64,000 nt of DNA. Source: an uncultured Clostridia bacterium (lineage in GTDB: Bacteria; Bacillota; Clostridia; Christensenellales; Borkfalkiaceae). Location of the stretch: assembly GCA_947087265.1 (NCBI GenBank), contig CAMUBY010000002.1, positions 204,842-268,841 of the forward strand, given 5' to 3'. Positions 28,291 through 35,653 of the stretch are shown piece by piece; the stretch's first letter is position 1, and each line of letters begins with the position of its first letter. The position numbers were made by a program, and so were the translations under genes. The notes beneath the pieces were generated by a model that saw only the letters and a program-made list of their open reading frames with translations, was not told the origin of the DNA and searched no databases.

Positions 28291-28336
28291 AGAAATTTTA
28301 TTTTTACAAGTATATTGACGATTGGGAAAGTCGTAT

Positions 28337-29962
28337 ATGGATAAGAAAAGAAGTTTACTAAATGTAAGCGTTTCAATCGGCTTCAAATTTATTATTATCA
28401 TACTGGAAATCTTAGTGAGGCGGTTTTTAATCCGTTATATCGGAAACGAAGTAAACGGATTGAACTCGCTTTATTTGTCCATACTTGATTTTTTGGCGAT
28501 TGCAGAGCTTGGCGTCGGCAGTGCAATTACGTACTGTATGTATAAGCCGATTGTAGACGGCGACAAGCAAAAAACAGCGGCATTGTATCATTTATTTCGA
28601 AAACTTTATTTTGTTATCGGAGCGGTTATTGTAATTGCTGGCTGTGCAATTATGCCGTTATTGCCCTATCTTGCAAAAGATTACACCGATGCTAATGTTA
28701 ATTTATATCTTACATTTGGGTTAATGCTTTCTTCCGTGGCGGTAACATACTTATTCAGTGCGAAGACTTCGCTTATCAATGCATATAAAGATAATTATAT
28801 TGTAAATATAATATCTTCACTTGGCAGAATCGTTCAATGCGGATTGCAGATGCTCGTATTGTTTTTAACCGGTTCTTTTCTTTGGTATTTGGGTTGCCGC
28901 ATCATTTCTTCTGTTTTGCAATGGATTGCAACTGAAATTACAACCAGATATAAACACTCAGATATCATTAAAATAAAGTCTTCCGTCGATACGGAAACGA
29001 AGAAAGAAGTTACAAAAAATGTAAAAGCAATGTTCATGCATAAGATCGGCGGAATTTTGGTCAACACAGCCGATAGTATTATAATTTCTTCGTTTATCGG
29101 CATCGTTATTTTAGGAAAATATTCTAACTACACTTCGATAGTAATTGCAATGACAAGCATATTGACGCTTTGTTTTACGCCGCTCACTTCTGTTGTTGGA
29201 CATATGTTTGTTGAAGAAGGTAGGGAGACGGCGCAAAAGTACTGCGGTGTGTTTCATACGCTGAATTTTGTTTTAGGAATGGTATTTTTCCTCGGATATT
29301 ATGCGGTGGCGGATAATTTGGTCAGTGTGCTGTTTGGCACCGATTTGGAATTGAGCAAAGCGGTATCGTTTGTTATTACGCTGAATTATTTCATTCAATT
29401 TATGCGTCAGGGTTGTATGCTTTTCCGCGATGCAACGGGTACGTTTTATAATGACAGGTGGAAACCTTTGTTTGAAGGAATGATTAATATCGGACTTTCT
29501 GTTTTGTTTGTCTGCGTTTTCCCTGAAGATTATAAAGTGGTCGGTGTGATTACAGCAACTATCATTACCAATTTATTTATTTGTCATATAATCGAACCGT
29601 ATGTTTTGTATAAATATGCTTTCCGTTCCGATATGAAAAAATATTATGTGCGTAATTACGCGTATATTTTGATTTTTGCGGCAATTTTAGCGGCGTTGAA
29701 TTTCAGTATGGTAACAATTGAAAATCATTGGCTGGAACTGCTTGCCAACGGAGGGATTGCAGTTGCACTTGCCGTTGTTCCCTGTATTATTGTAATTTTT
29801 TTGAATCGGGATTTTCTGAATATTATGAAGAGCGTGCTCCGTAAAATATTTCATCGGCATACTAAAACCGCAGTTGAATCAAATCCCGTATGTCAGCACG
29901 AAAATCTGAAAAACGATTCGGAAACAGATAGCGTTGAGGACGATAAAGATTCCGACGAATAA
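28337..29962 (+). CDS. polysaccharide flippase (Wzx-like, MOP superfamily)
   Basis: The product is 541 residues from the ATG at 28337; a TTG at 28322 would add five residues. There are twelve or more transmembrane helices, the opening DKKRSLLNVSVSIGFKFIIIILEILVRR, and the RYIGNEVNGLNSLYLSILDFLAIAELGVGSAITY block typical of oligosaccharide flippases of the RfbX/Wzx group. The C-terminus is a charged, acidic cytoplasmic tail of about 50 residues. It would move lipid-linked repeat units across the membrane. This closes the polysaccharide cluster. No Wzz/CapAB-type length regulator and no ligase gene are seen within the window. Confidence 0.85.
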   Translation: MDKKRSLLNVSVSIGFKFIIIILEILVRRFLIRYIGNEVNGLNSLYLSILDFLAIAELGVGSAITYCMYKPIVDGDKQKTAALYHLFRKLYFVIGAVIVIAGCAIMPLLPYLAKDYTDANVNLYLTFGLMLSSVAVTYLFSAKTSLINAYKDNYIVNIISSLGRIVQCGLQMLVLFLTGSFLWYLGCRIISSVLQWIATEITTRYKHSDIIKIKSSVDTETKKEVTKNVKAMFMHKIGGILVNTADSIIISSFIGIVILGKYSNYTSIVIAMTSILTLCFTPLTSVVGHMFVEEGRETAQKYCGVFHTLNFVLGMVFFLGYYAVADNLVSVLFGTDLELSKAVSFVITLNYFIQFMRQGCMLFRDATGTFYNDRWKPLFEGMINIGLSVLFVCVFPEDYKVVGVITATIITNLFICHIIEPYVLYKYAFRSDMKKYYVRNYAYILIFAAILAALNFSMVTIENHWLELLANGGIAVALAVVPCIIVIFLNRDFLNIMKSVLRKIFHRHTKTAVESNPVCQHENLKNDSETDSVEDDKDSDE

Positions 29963-30015
29963 ATTATATGACTCTTGAAATCATAAGCGGCATATTATAT
30001 GTCGGATTTATTTAT

Positions 30016-30216
30016 TGCGAACGTTGTCAGTTTTTCGGTCTTTTTCTCCTTCTTTCGATATAGATATAGAGTACAGTTTTGTTGAAGAAAGGGGAAAAAT
30101 TTATGTGGATAAATATCGAGGAGCGCGTTATCGCTTGTGCGGAATATATCATAGAAACGAGTTGTACGGTAAGGGCTTGCGCCGAGTATGCCGGTTCCAG
30201 CAAATAACCGTACATA
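30016..30216 (+). repeat. left copy of the spoIIID 5' region (direct repeat A)
   Basis: This segment aligns without gaps to 35175-35375 for about 190 bases, with roughly ten substitutions by eye. It covers the leader, the SD and the first 34 codons of spoIIID. After a one-base deletion the match fades beyond TACATA (30211-30216). The offset between copies is about 5.16 kb. The stretch 29963-30015 before it holds nothing I can identify. Confidence 0.9.
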
Positions 30217-30236
30217 CGGTAGTAACTTAACGGAAC
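30103..30236 (+). pseudogene. truncated spoIIID fragment
   Basis: The ATG at 30103, behind GAAAGGGG, opens a frame that matches intact SpoIIID for its first 34 residues (ERVIACAEYIIE, TVRACAEYAGSSK). One base is missing compared with the intact gene (AAATCAACC became AAATAACC), which creates TAA at 30205-30207. Nothing after about 30236 resembles spoIIID. The recognition helix (STVHKDVTERL) is lost, so the peptide cannot bind DNA as SpoIIID does. It is a broken duplicate of the gene at 35262. Confidence 0.88.
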
Positions 30237-30266
30237 GGTTTGTATATTTAATTAGATAAATAGAGT

Positions 30267-30305
30267 AAAAAGGGGCGATTTTTGTATAAATTCGCCCCTT
30301 TTTTA
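30267..30305 (+). terminator. terminator after the spoIIID fragment
   Basis: AAAAGGGGCGA and TCGCCCCTTTT arms around an AT-rich loop, followed by TTTT. It is symmetrical enough to act on both strands. Confidence 0.75.
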
Positions 30306-30364
30306 TGAATAAAATTCCCCGACCGTTCCAACAAGCAACGACTCGTTTTATTGGTTTTTAAAAA

Positions 30365-30417
30365 TTGCTCACCCAAATATTAAAATATTGCTCAATGTTA
30401 AGCCGAAAAGTTGCTCA
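30365..30417. repeat. three TTGCTCA repeats at 23-bp spacing (possible IS21-family end remnant)
   Basis: TTGCTCA occurs at 30365-30371, 30388-30394 and 30411-30417, exactly 23 bases apart, followed by CTCACACGTGAG, a small inverted repeat. Repeated GCTCA-type boxes of this sort are typical of the transposase-binding ends of IS21-family elements. No istA or istB gene is present in the window, so this would be a relic. The rest of 30306-30519 holds no gene. Confidence 0.45.
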
Positions 30418-30519
30418 CACGTGAGTTATATTGAGAAGGCGAACTTGACGGCAATAAAGACGATTAGGCAAAAACTTTTCGTTTCTTTATGTAAAAGATC
30501 AAAAAGATCAAAATTTATT

Positions 30520-31515
30520 TCAATCGGCTTTATAAACGGACTTATACTTTTTTAAGGCAAAGTAATAATAATTTCGCATAAAAATGCCCAGTTTTTTGGG
30601 CGAAAGAATGAGCGCACTATCCCCGAAACGCTCGAAGTAATAAAGCAGCTGATTGGCGGAGCAATTAAAAGTATAAATGTCACCCTCGATTTGAATGGGG
30701 GTGGGACGGTAGAGATAAATTTTATTGAAAAGCTTTTTACCCTTTTCGGTAAGCTGAACCTTAATGGGCTCATCGTCGGTGTTATACATGGGATATTGCG
30801 CGGCGCATGAGACCTGCCGCTCGAATAGCGTGCGGTTTTCTTCGGGAATACTTGCTTTTGCGGAAAGAAGCGTCACGGAATGAATGGATGCCAAACGTAG
30901 AGTGTAGTTCTGCTTTTCGCGGAAGGCAAGGACGTAATTAAACAACTCGTCCTTTGCAGGGGTAACGCTAAAAACGGATGTAGCGTTTAACACTTCTTTG
31001 GAATTCAATAAGATGCATACCTGCACACCTTTTTTCATGGATTTTTGCAGAAGTTCGTAGTTTTCTTTATGAATGATTTTTTCACGCTCGTTCTTCGTGG
31101 ATTTTGAATAGGAAACAAACAATCTGCGATAAAATGAAGATAACGATTCGTCCTTGAGTATCGTTTGATTGATGTATGTAATTGCCTTTTCTGAGATTTT
31201 CGTGGGTTTAAAGGAAACGGTAGTGCCGCAATGTTTTTCCGAAACGGAATAATTTTGTTTTGCAAATAGCTTTACGACGTCGGAAAAAACTTTTTCCCGA
31301 TAGTAGCTCGGAACAACGGCGATGGCGCTACGGATATCGTCGTGCAGAGTTTCTTCCTTTGCGGTAAATGCTTCGTAATAGTTGGAAATAAGCAGGTTTA
31401 AAAAACTGTTAAAGTTTGTGTTGCCGTTTGGCTTTGTAATCTTAAAATCCTCGCAGTCCTTTTTTAACAGGTCGAGTAATTCTTTGGATAAACTGATTTT
31501 AATTTTTTCTTCCAT
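30520..31515 (-). CDS. RHH-WYL transcriptional regulator
   Basis: The product is 331 residues. The N-terminus (KIKISLSKELLDLLKKDC...NSFLNLLISNYYE) looks like a ribbon-helix-helix DNA-binding unit. A WYL-type sensor domain follows at about residues 155-240 (FNYVLAFREKQNYTLRLASIHSVTLL). The C-terminus has the WCX extension pattern (VQLTEKGKKLF, YYFERFGDSALILSP, LGIFMRNYYYFALKKY). WYL proteins often control phage-defence or mobile-element genes, and an RHH-WYL protein accompanies some Cas13d loci; no Cas gene is present here. It is divergently transcribed from the AAA/Smr operon, with repeated sites between them. It probably represses itself and controls that operon. The inducing ligand is unknown. 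Confidence 0.75.
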   Translation of the reverse strand: MEEKIKISLSKELLDLLKKDCEDFKITKPNGNTNFNSFLNLLISNYYEAFTAKEETLHDDIRSAIAVVPSYYREKVFSDVVKLFAKQNYSVSEKHCGTTVSFKPTKISEKAITYINQTILKDESLSSFYRRLFVSYSKSTKNEREKIIHKENYELLQKSMKKGVQVCILLNSKEVLNATSVFSVTPAKDELFNYVLAFREKQNYTLRLASIHSVTLLSAKASIPEENRTLFERQVSCAAQYPMYNTDDEPIKVQLTEKGKKLFNKIYLYRPTPIQIEGDIYTFNCSANQLLYYFERFGDSALILSPKKLGIFMRNYYYFALKKYKSVYKAD

Positions 31516-31531
31516 TGTGCACCTCTAAGTT

Positions 31532-31561
31532 ATTGTACACGAAAAGGGGGCATAAAATCAA
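31532..31561 (-). promoter_or_regulatory. possible promoter of the RHH-WYL gene
   Basis: On the minus strand, TTGATT (31556-31561), an 18-bp spacer and TACAAT (31532-31537). The first 17-bp repeat lies inside it. Confidence 0.45.
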
Positions 31562-31602
31562 CCAAAAACGCCTTATTTCCAAGGAAAAAGGGGGCATAAA
31601 AT
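31542..31602. promoter_or_regulatory. pair of 17-bp direct repeats, probable operators
   Basis: AAAAGGGGGCATAAAAT occurs perfectly at 31542-31558 and 31586-31602, 44 bp apart (about four helical turns). They lie in the gap between the divergent RHH-WYL and AAA genes. The first copy covers the spacer of the likely regulator promoter. Confidence 0.7.
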
Positions 31603-31676
31603 TATTTAATATTGCGGATATACCATGACGCACCGTTTGGGATATAATGGAATTGATAAACCAAGGAGGTGCATTT

Positions 31677-33248
31677 ATGAATAACGCATTTGAAAATATT
31701 GCGGGTTATCCCGCGGAGAAGGAGGAGTTAAAAAAACTCTGCGATATTTTTGTCAATCGGGAGAAGTATCTGAAAAAAGGTGCAAAAATGCCCAAGGGTA
31801 TTATTTTTTACGGCGAAGCGGGCACGGGGAAAACGCTGTTCGCGAGGGTGCTTGCAGAGGAATGCGGCTTATACACTTATAAAATCGATATCGCGGATAT
31901 GGATAATAGTGTACGGATTTGCAGAAAGATCAAGAAAGTATTTGATAGAGCGGCAAAACGTATGCAGCCTTCTATGATTTTTTTCGACGAGCTCGATAAG
32001 CTTTTACCCAACGCTGAGGAGGAGTACTATACCGATCAAGCAAAGATGATTCTTGCGCAATTACTTACGCTCATAGATGGTATGGGGAGTTCTCATAACT
32101 TTATTTTCGTAGCAACCTGCAATAGCTACGGTAACTTACCCGAAACGTTGGTGCGTCCTGGAAGAATCGATAAGAAGATCAGTATCGGGAAGCCGACTTA
32201 CAAGTCGAGAGCAGAGATTTTGCAGTACTATGCGGACAATTCTTCGTGCAAATTTGAAATCGGTATGGATGAGCTTGCCGGACTGTGTTCGGGATTCACG
32301 TGTTCGGCGTTGGAAACATTGATCAACGAATGCGTGCTTCGATCGGATGATTATAATTGCGTAAGCAAGAAACTGATTACGGAAAAAATTCTCGAAATTA
32401 AACAAGAGGATATTCCCAGAAAAACCTCCGGCGTTTCCGATACAATCAACGCTTGCCGCAATATAGGGTATTTCGTCGTGGCAAAGTCTTTTAATAAAGG
32501 GCAGTATTTGCTGAATCTGGAAGACGATAATCTTTCAAACAACTTTTTTAATAAGATTTTGTCGGAGTACGACAGGGATTACGAAGATGACGATTATTAT
32601 GCCGACGACGATGACGACTATGACGAAGAAGACGATAATTTTGATATTGACTTGGAGAATCGTGAAATCACCGAATACATAGAAGAGCACGGCGATGATT
32701 TTTTACATGAAAATGAAGCAAACAAATATTTCAGTAAAACGGATTTGATGCATACCATTTGCGTGCTTTGCGGCGGTTTGGCTGCCGAGCAGGTTGTCTT
32801 TCATAGGGTTTACGACAATTTGTGTGGAGATTTGTCAAACATCTATGCGATTTTAGTGTTGTTGTGGGCACTTACAATTCCTTTGTGGACGCCATTTTAT
32901 CGTTATGCGGAAGGGCTTGAAAATGCGTACGAAATATTCTTAATCACAATCAAGCTTGCGCCGTTTTATATTTCGTATGCGGGTTGTGCGATTATCGATA
33001 ACTTTTTCGTCGGAACAGGGCATACGATATACAACGCTATCAATTCGTTGATTATCAATCTTGTCTATTACGGCATTTTCTTTATATTGTATTTAACTAA
33101 CACTATAATTTTTACAATGGACGTAATTATTTTAATGTTCGGCTTCGGTATGGTTGTACATTTAATTATTTCAGTAATGGAGGAGCGACTGTTCTTTCGT
33201 AAACGTGAATTGAAAAAATTGCAAACGGAGCAGACAGATTCATTATGA
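31677..33248 (+). CDS. FtsH-derived AAA membrane protein with a degenerate protease site
   Basis: The product is 523 residues from the ATG at 31677, six bases after a perfect AAGGAGGT. It starts directly with an FtsH-like AAA module (AFENIAGYPAEKEELKKL): Walker A GEAGTGKT at 46-53, Walker B FFDELDK near 103, and arginine-finger segment RPGRIDKK near 162. The M41 peptidase region is recognisable (CGGLAAEQVVF, then CGDLSNIYAI), but the zinc motif AyHEaGHalvA reads ACRNIGYFVVA, with Arg261 and Tyr265 replacing both zinc histidines. A run of Asp/Glu (about 300-330) is inserted before the rest of the domain. Four hydrophobic helices at the C-terminus (about 393-510) would anchor it, whereas FtsH is anchored at its N-terminus. 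An ATP-driven unfoldase or remodeller without protease activity is inferred. A TATAAT at 31643-31648 lacks a good -35 box. Confidence 0.78.
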   Translation: MNNAFENIAGYPAEKEELKKLCDIFVNREKYLKKGAKMPKGIIFYGEAGTGKTLFARVLAEECGLYTYKIDIADMDNSVRICRKIKKVFDRAAKRMQPSMIFFDELDKLLPNAEEEYYTDQAKMILAQLLTLIDGMGSSHNFIFVATCNSYGNLPETLVRPGRIDKKISIGKPTYKSRAEILQYYADNSSCKFEIGMDELAGLCSGFTCSALETLINECVLRSDDYNCVSKKLITEKILEIKQEDIPRKTSGVSDTINACRNIGYFVVAKSFNKGQYLLNLEDDNLSNNFFNKILSEYDRDYEDDDYYADDDDDYDEEDDNFDIDLENREITEYIEEHGDDFLHENEANKYFSKTDLMHTICVLCGGLAAEQVVFHRVYDNLCGDLSNIYAILVLLWALTIPLWTPFYRYAEGLENAYEIFLITIKLAPFYISYAGCAIIDNFFVGTGHTIYNAINSLIINLVYYGIFFILYLTNTIIFTMDVIILMFGFGMVVHLIISVMEERLFFRKRELKKLQTEQTDSL

Positions 33249-33583
33249 AAAGATTGAAAGAAATCAATTTGGAAGAGGGGAAACCAACGGTTGCCCATGC
33301 TCTTATTATATTAAAATCGTGCGTGAACAATGCTAAAAGCGGTAACGTCGGTTGCCTTTATATCATTCACGGATATGGCAGTAGCGGCAGGGGCGGAGCT
33401 ATCAGGGAGAAAGCCCGTCAATGGCTGAATGCGCAGACAAGAAACGGCGTTATAAAAACTGTGATTAACGGTGAGGACTTCAATTTATTCAACTTTAAAG
33501 CATTGGAGCTTAAAAATAAATATAAAGAGTTAGGACAGCTTTTAAAAGTTTGCAACCACGGCGTTACAATCGTAGAAATTTAA
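33245..33583 (+). CDS. small Smr-domain protein
   Basis: This 112-residue protein is encoded with a 4-base ATGA overlap after the AAA gene. It contains one Smr-like fold: INLEEGKPTVAHALIILKSCVNNAKSG, then the signature IIHGYGSSGRGGAIREKARQWL, matching the family pattern (I)HGxGxGxLR. Smr domains are nucleic-acid-binding or nicking modules of MutS2 and stand-alone proteins. Here it is the whole protein, with a short C-terminal tail. Coupling to the AAA protein suggests that they act together. Its substrate is not known. Confidence 0.75.
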   Translation: MKRLKEINLEEGKPTVAHALIILKSCVNNAKSGNVGCLYIIHGYGSSGRGGAIREKARQWLNAQTRNGVIKTVINGEDFNLFNFKALELKNKYKELGQLLKVCNHGVTIVEI

Positions 33584-33599
33584 AAATAAATTTTTTAAT

Positions 33600-33643
33600 G
33601 CGGCTAATTCCGAAACATATTTGAGATTAGCCGTTCTTTTTCT
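33600..33643 (+). terminator. terminator of the AAA/Smr operon
   Basis: CGGCTAAT (33601-33608) and ATTAGCCG (33626-33633) form a perfect 8-bp stem followed by TTCTTTTTCTTT. Confidence 0.75.
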
Positions 33644-33689
33644 TTGGCGAAAAATAAACAATAATGATTTTTTATGGCGCATATTTTAT

Positions 33690-33718
33690 TTGATAAATTT
33701 TTCGGAGTAGAGTATAAT
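33690..33718 (+). promoter_or_regulatory. promoter of the ArsB/NhaD-like permease gene
   Basis: TTGATA (33690-33695), a 17-bp spacer and TATAAT (33713-33718), 40 bases before the start codon. Confidence 0.75.
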
Positions 33719-33757
33719 CGGTTTGTTTTTAAATTATCCTTTGTCAGGGCTTAAATT

Positions 33758-35065
33758 ATGTGGGTTTCCGTAGGTATTTGCATTGCAACGTGCCTTTTAA
33801 TGATACTTAGTATTCTGGTTTTTCCTAAGCTGAAAATCGGCAAAATTTCGGTTGATACCTATTGGCTTGTAACGCTTGCAGGCGCAATCCTTATTTTAAT
33901 TTTTGGCGGAACGGATATCAAAAAAGTAGGGGAAGCGCTGATTGCCGACACGGCGGTAAATCCTTTGAAAATTCTCGTTCTGTTCCTGTCAATGACAATG
34001 CTGTCAATTTATTTGGACGAACTCGGCTTTTTCCGCTTTCTTGCAAGCATTGCATTAAAGCATGGCCGAACGGGGCAGAAAAAGCTGTTTTTTATCCTCT
34101 ATTTTCTCATTTCGTTCTTGACGGTATTTACTTCAAACGACATCATCATTTTGTCGTTTACGCCGTTCATCTGCTACTTTGCAAAGAATGCAAAGGTCAA
34201 TCCTATTCCCTATCTTGCCGCCGAATTCGTCGCCGCAAACACTTGGAGTATGCTGTTTATCATCGGCAACCCGACAAATATCTATCTCGCTACGGCAAGC
34301 GGAATTTCTTTTCTCGAATACATAAAATTCAGCGTGTTTCCGACTGTGTTCGGCGGAAGCGTTGCGCTCGGTGCACTGTACCTGCTGTTTTTTAGAAAAT
34401 TGAAAGAGCCGTTGCAGGTCGAAGCGGAAAGAGTAGTCATAGACGATAAACTTGTGCTTGGGGTAGGAATTGCACATCTTGCCGTATGCACGGTGTTTTT
34501 GGCAATCGGTTCTTATATCGGAGTCGAAATGTGGCTCGTGTCGCTCTGCGCCGCAGGCAGCTTGTTTGTCTTTGAATCGATTATATCGCTTGTCCGCAAG
34601 AAAAAGCCTGTTGCGGTTTTGGGGTGTCTGAAACGCACGCCTTATCAGTTAATTCCGTTTGTGCTATCGATGTTTGTTATGATAGTCGTGCTTGCGGATA
34701 ACGGCGTTACGGCGCTTATCGGTAACGCAATGGGGGATAGCTTGCCTATTCTGAAATACGGCGTCGCATCGTTCTTTGCCTGCAATTTAATCAACAATAT
34801 CCCGATGAGCGTGCTGTTTTCGTCGATTATCGGCGGAGCCGGAACGGGCATTCCCGCAATTTTCGCAACGATAATCGGCTCTAACATTGGTGCATTCTTT
34901 ACGCCGATAGGCGCACTTGCAGGCATTATGTGGGGGAATATTATCGGCAAGCATGAAGTAAAGTTCGGCTATCTCGATTTTTTGAAAATGGGAGTGGTTG
35001 TCGCTGTTCCAACATTATTTGCCGCTCTTGGCGGACTATGGCTTGCGGTAACGGTATTTATATAG
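33758..35065 (+). CDS. ArsB/NhaD (SLC13)-type ion transporter
   Basis: This 435-residue protein has about eleven or twelve membrane helices. Family signatures are TVFTSNDIIILSFTPFICYFAKN (about 127-149), the re-entrant ANTWSMLFIIGNPTNIYLA (about 164-182), and the second half-repeat NLINNIPMSVLFSSI with IGSNIGAFFTPIGALAGIMW. These belong to the ArsB/NhaD/CitM superfamily of secondary transporters for arsenite, Na+/H+ or carboxylates. No arsR, arsC or arsA gene is nearby, so arsenite is not favoured over Na+ or an organic anion. It has its own promoter and terminator, and lies inside the segment flanked by the two spoIIID copies. Confidence 0.85.
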   Translation: MWVSVGICIATCLLMILSILVFPKLKIGKISVDTYWLVTLAGAILILIFGGTDIKKVGEALIADTAVNPLKILVLFLSMTMLSIYLDELGFFRFLASIALKHGRTGQKKLFFILYFLISFLTVFTSNDIIILSFTPFICYFAKNAKVNPIPYLAAEFVAANTWSMLFIIGNPTNIYLATASGISFLEYIKFSVFPTVFGGSVALGALYLLFFRKLKEPLQVEAERVVIDDKLVLGVGIAHLAVCTVFLAIGSYIGVEMWLVSLCAAGSLFVFESIISLVRKKKPVAVLGCLKRTPYQLIPFVLSMFVMIVVLADNGVTALIGNAMGDSLPILKYGVASFFACNLINNIPMSVLFSSIIGGAGTGIPAIFATIIGSNIGAFFTPIGALAGIMWGNIIGKHEVKFGYLDFLKMGVVVAVPTLFAALGGLWLAVTVFI

Positions 35066-35086
35066 TTGCGTTCTAATAAAGTAGGA

Positions 35087-35126
35087 GCGGCTAATCTTGA
35101 ATGATATTCGGGATTAACCGTTTTTT
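35087..35126 (+). terminator. terminator of the permease gene
   Basis: CGGCTAATC and GATTAACCG arms (one mismatch) followed by TTTTTT. The stem sequence resembles that of the terminator at 33600. The gap 35127-35174 holds nothing else. Confidence 0.7.
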
Positions 35127-35174
35127 GATGTTTAGCATGAATAAGCCACCAGTTCAACTTATGGCATTGAATTC

Positions 35175-35376
35175 TGCGAATGTTGTCAGTTTTTCGGTCT
35201 TTTTCTCCTTCTTTCGACATAGATATAAAATACAGTTTTGTCGAAGAAAGGGGAAATATTCATGTGGAGAAATATCGAGGAGCGCGTTATAGCTTGTGCG
35301 GAATATATCATAGAAACGGGTTGTACGGTAAGGGCTTGCGCCGAGTATGCCGGTTCCAGCAAATCAACCGTACATA
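35175..35376 (+). repeat. right copy of the spoIIID 5' region (direct repeat B)
   Basis: This is the counterpart of 30016-30216. It includes the presumed regulatory leader and the first third of the intact spoIIID gene. Confidence 0.9.
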
Positions 35377-35561
35377 AAGACGTTACCGAACGGCTTTCCG
35401 CAATCGATTCTGCGCTATGGGAAAAGGTCAAAGCCGTTCTGGACCTCAATCTGAAAGAAAGACATCTACGCGGCGGCGCCGCTACCAAACGCAAATACTT
35501 GTGCGAACGCGACAAAACGGTCGAATTGCAAAAGGAAGCGGCAATTGCCGAATCGCGGTAA
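35262..35561 (+). CDS. spoIIID: sporulation transcriptional regulator SpoIIID
   Basis: The product is 99 residues from the ATG at 35262 with SD GAAAGGGG; a TTG start 24 bases earlier is less likely. The sequence follows the SpoIIID family throughout: EERVIACAEYIIETGCTVRACAEYAG, the HTH helix SKSTVHKDVTERL, and the basic tail RHLRGGAATKRKYL. Bacillus SpoIIID has 93 residues. It is a mother-cell regulator active during sporulation after sigma-E. It is a strong sign that the organism forms endospores or recently descends from one that did. The 5' third and the leader are duplicated 5.16 kb upstream. Confidence 0.95.
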   Translation: MWRNIEERVIACAEYIIETGCTVRACAEYAGSSKSTVHKDVTERLSAIDSALWEKVKAVLDLNLKERHLRGGAATKRKYLCERDKTVELQKEAAIAESR

Positions 35562-35591
35562 ATTTTTCCGAAAAAAAGCGCGGTTTCTATC

Positions 35592-35620
35592 TTGTAAATT
35601 GAATTTGAGTATGTTATAAT
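35592..35620 (+). promoter_or_regulatory. promoter of the activase-like operon
   Basis: TTGTAA (35592-35597), a 17-bp spacer and TATAAT (35615-35620), 33 bases before the ATG at 35654. Confidence 0.7.
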
Positions 35621-35653
35621 ATACAGTACCGAAAAATACAAAAGAGATACCGT

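Noticed and set aside
33758..35065. Arsenic resistance operon
   Set aside because: Only a permease of the broad ArsB/NhaD family is present; arsR, arsC, arsA and arsD are absent nearby.
35175..35261. Sigma-E-type promoter in front of spoIIID
   Set aside because: AATACAGT at 35229-35236 resembles a sigma-E -10 box, but no acceptable -35 was found at the right distance. The same region is duplicated at the left copy, which does not help decide.
30016..35376. Calling the island a complete integrative element with att sites
   Set aside because: No integrase, recombinase or transposase gene is present, and the repeats are far longer than normal att cores. Only the duplication itself is supported.
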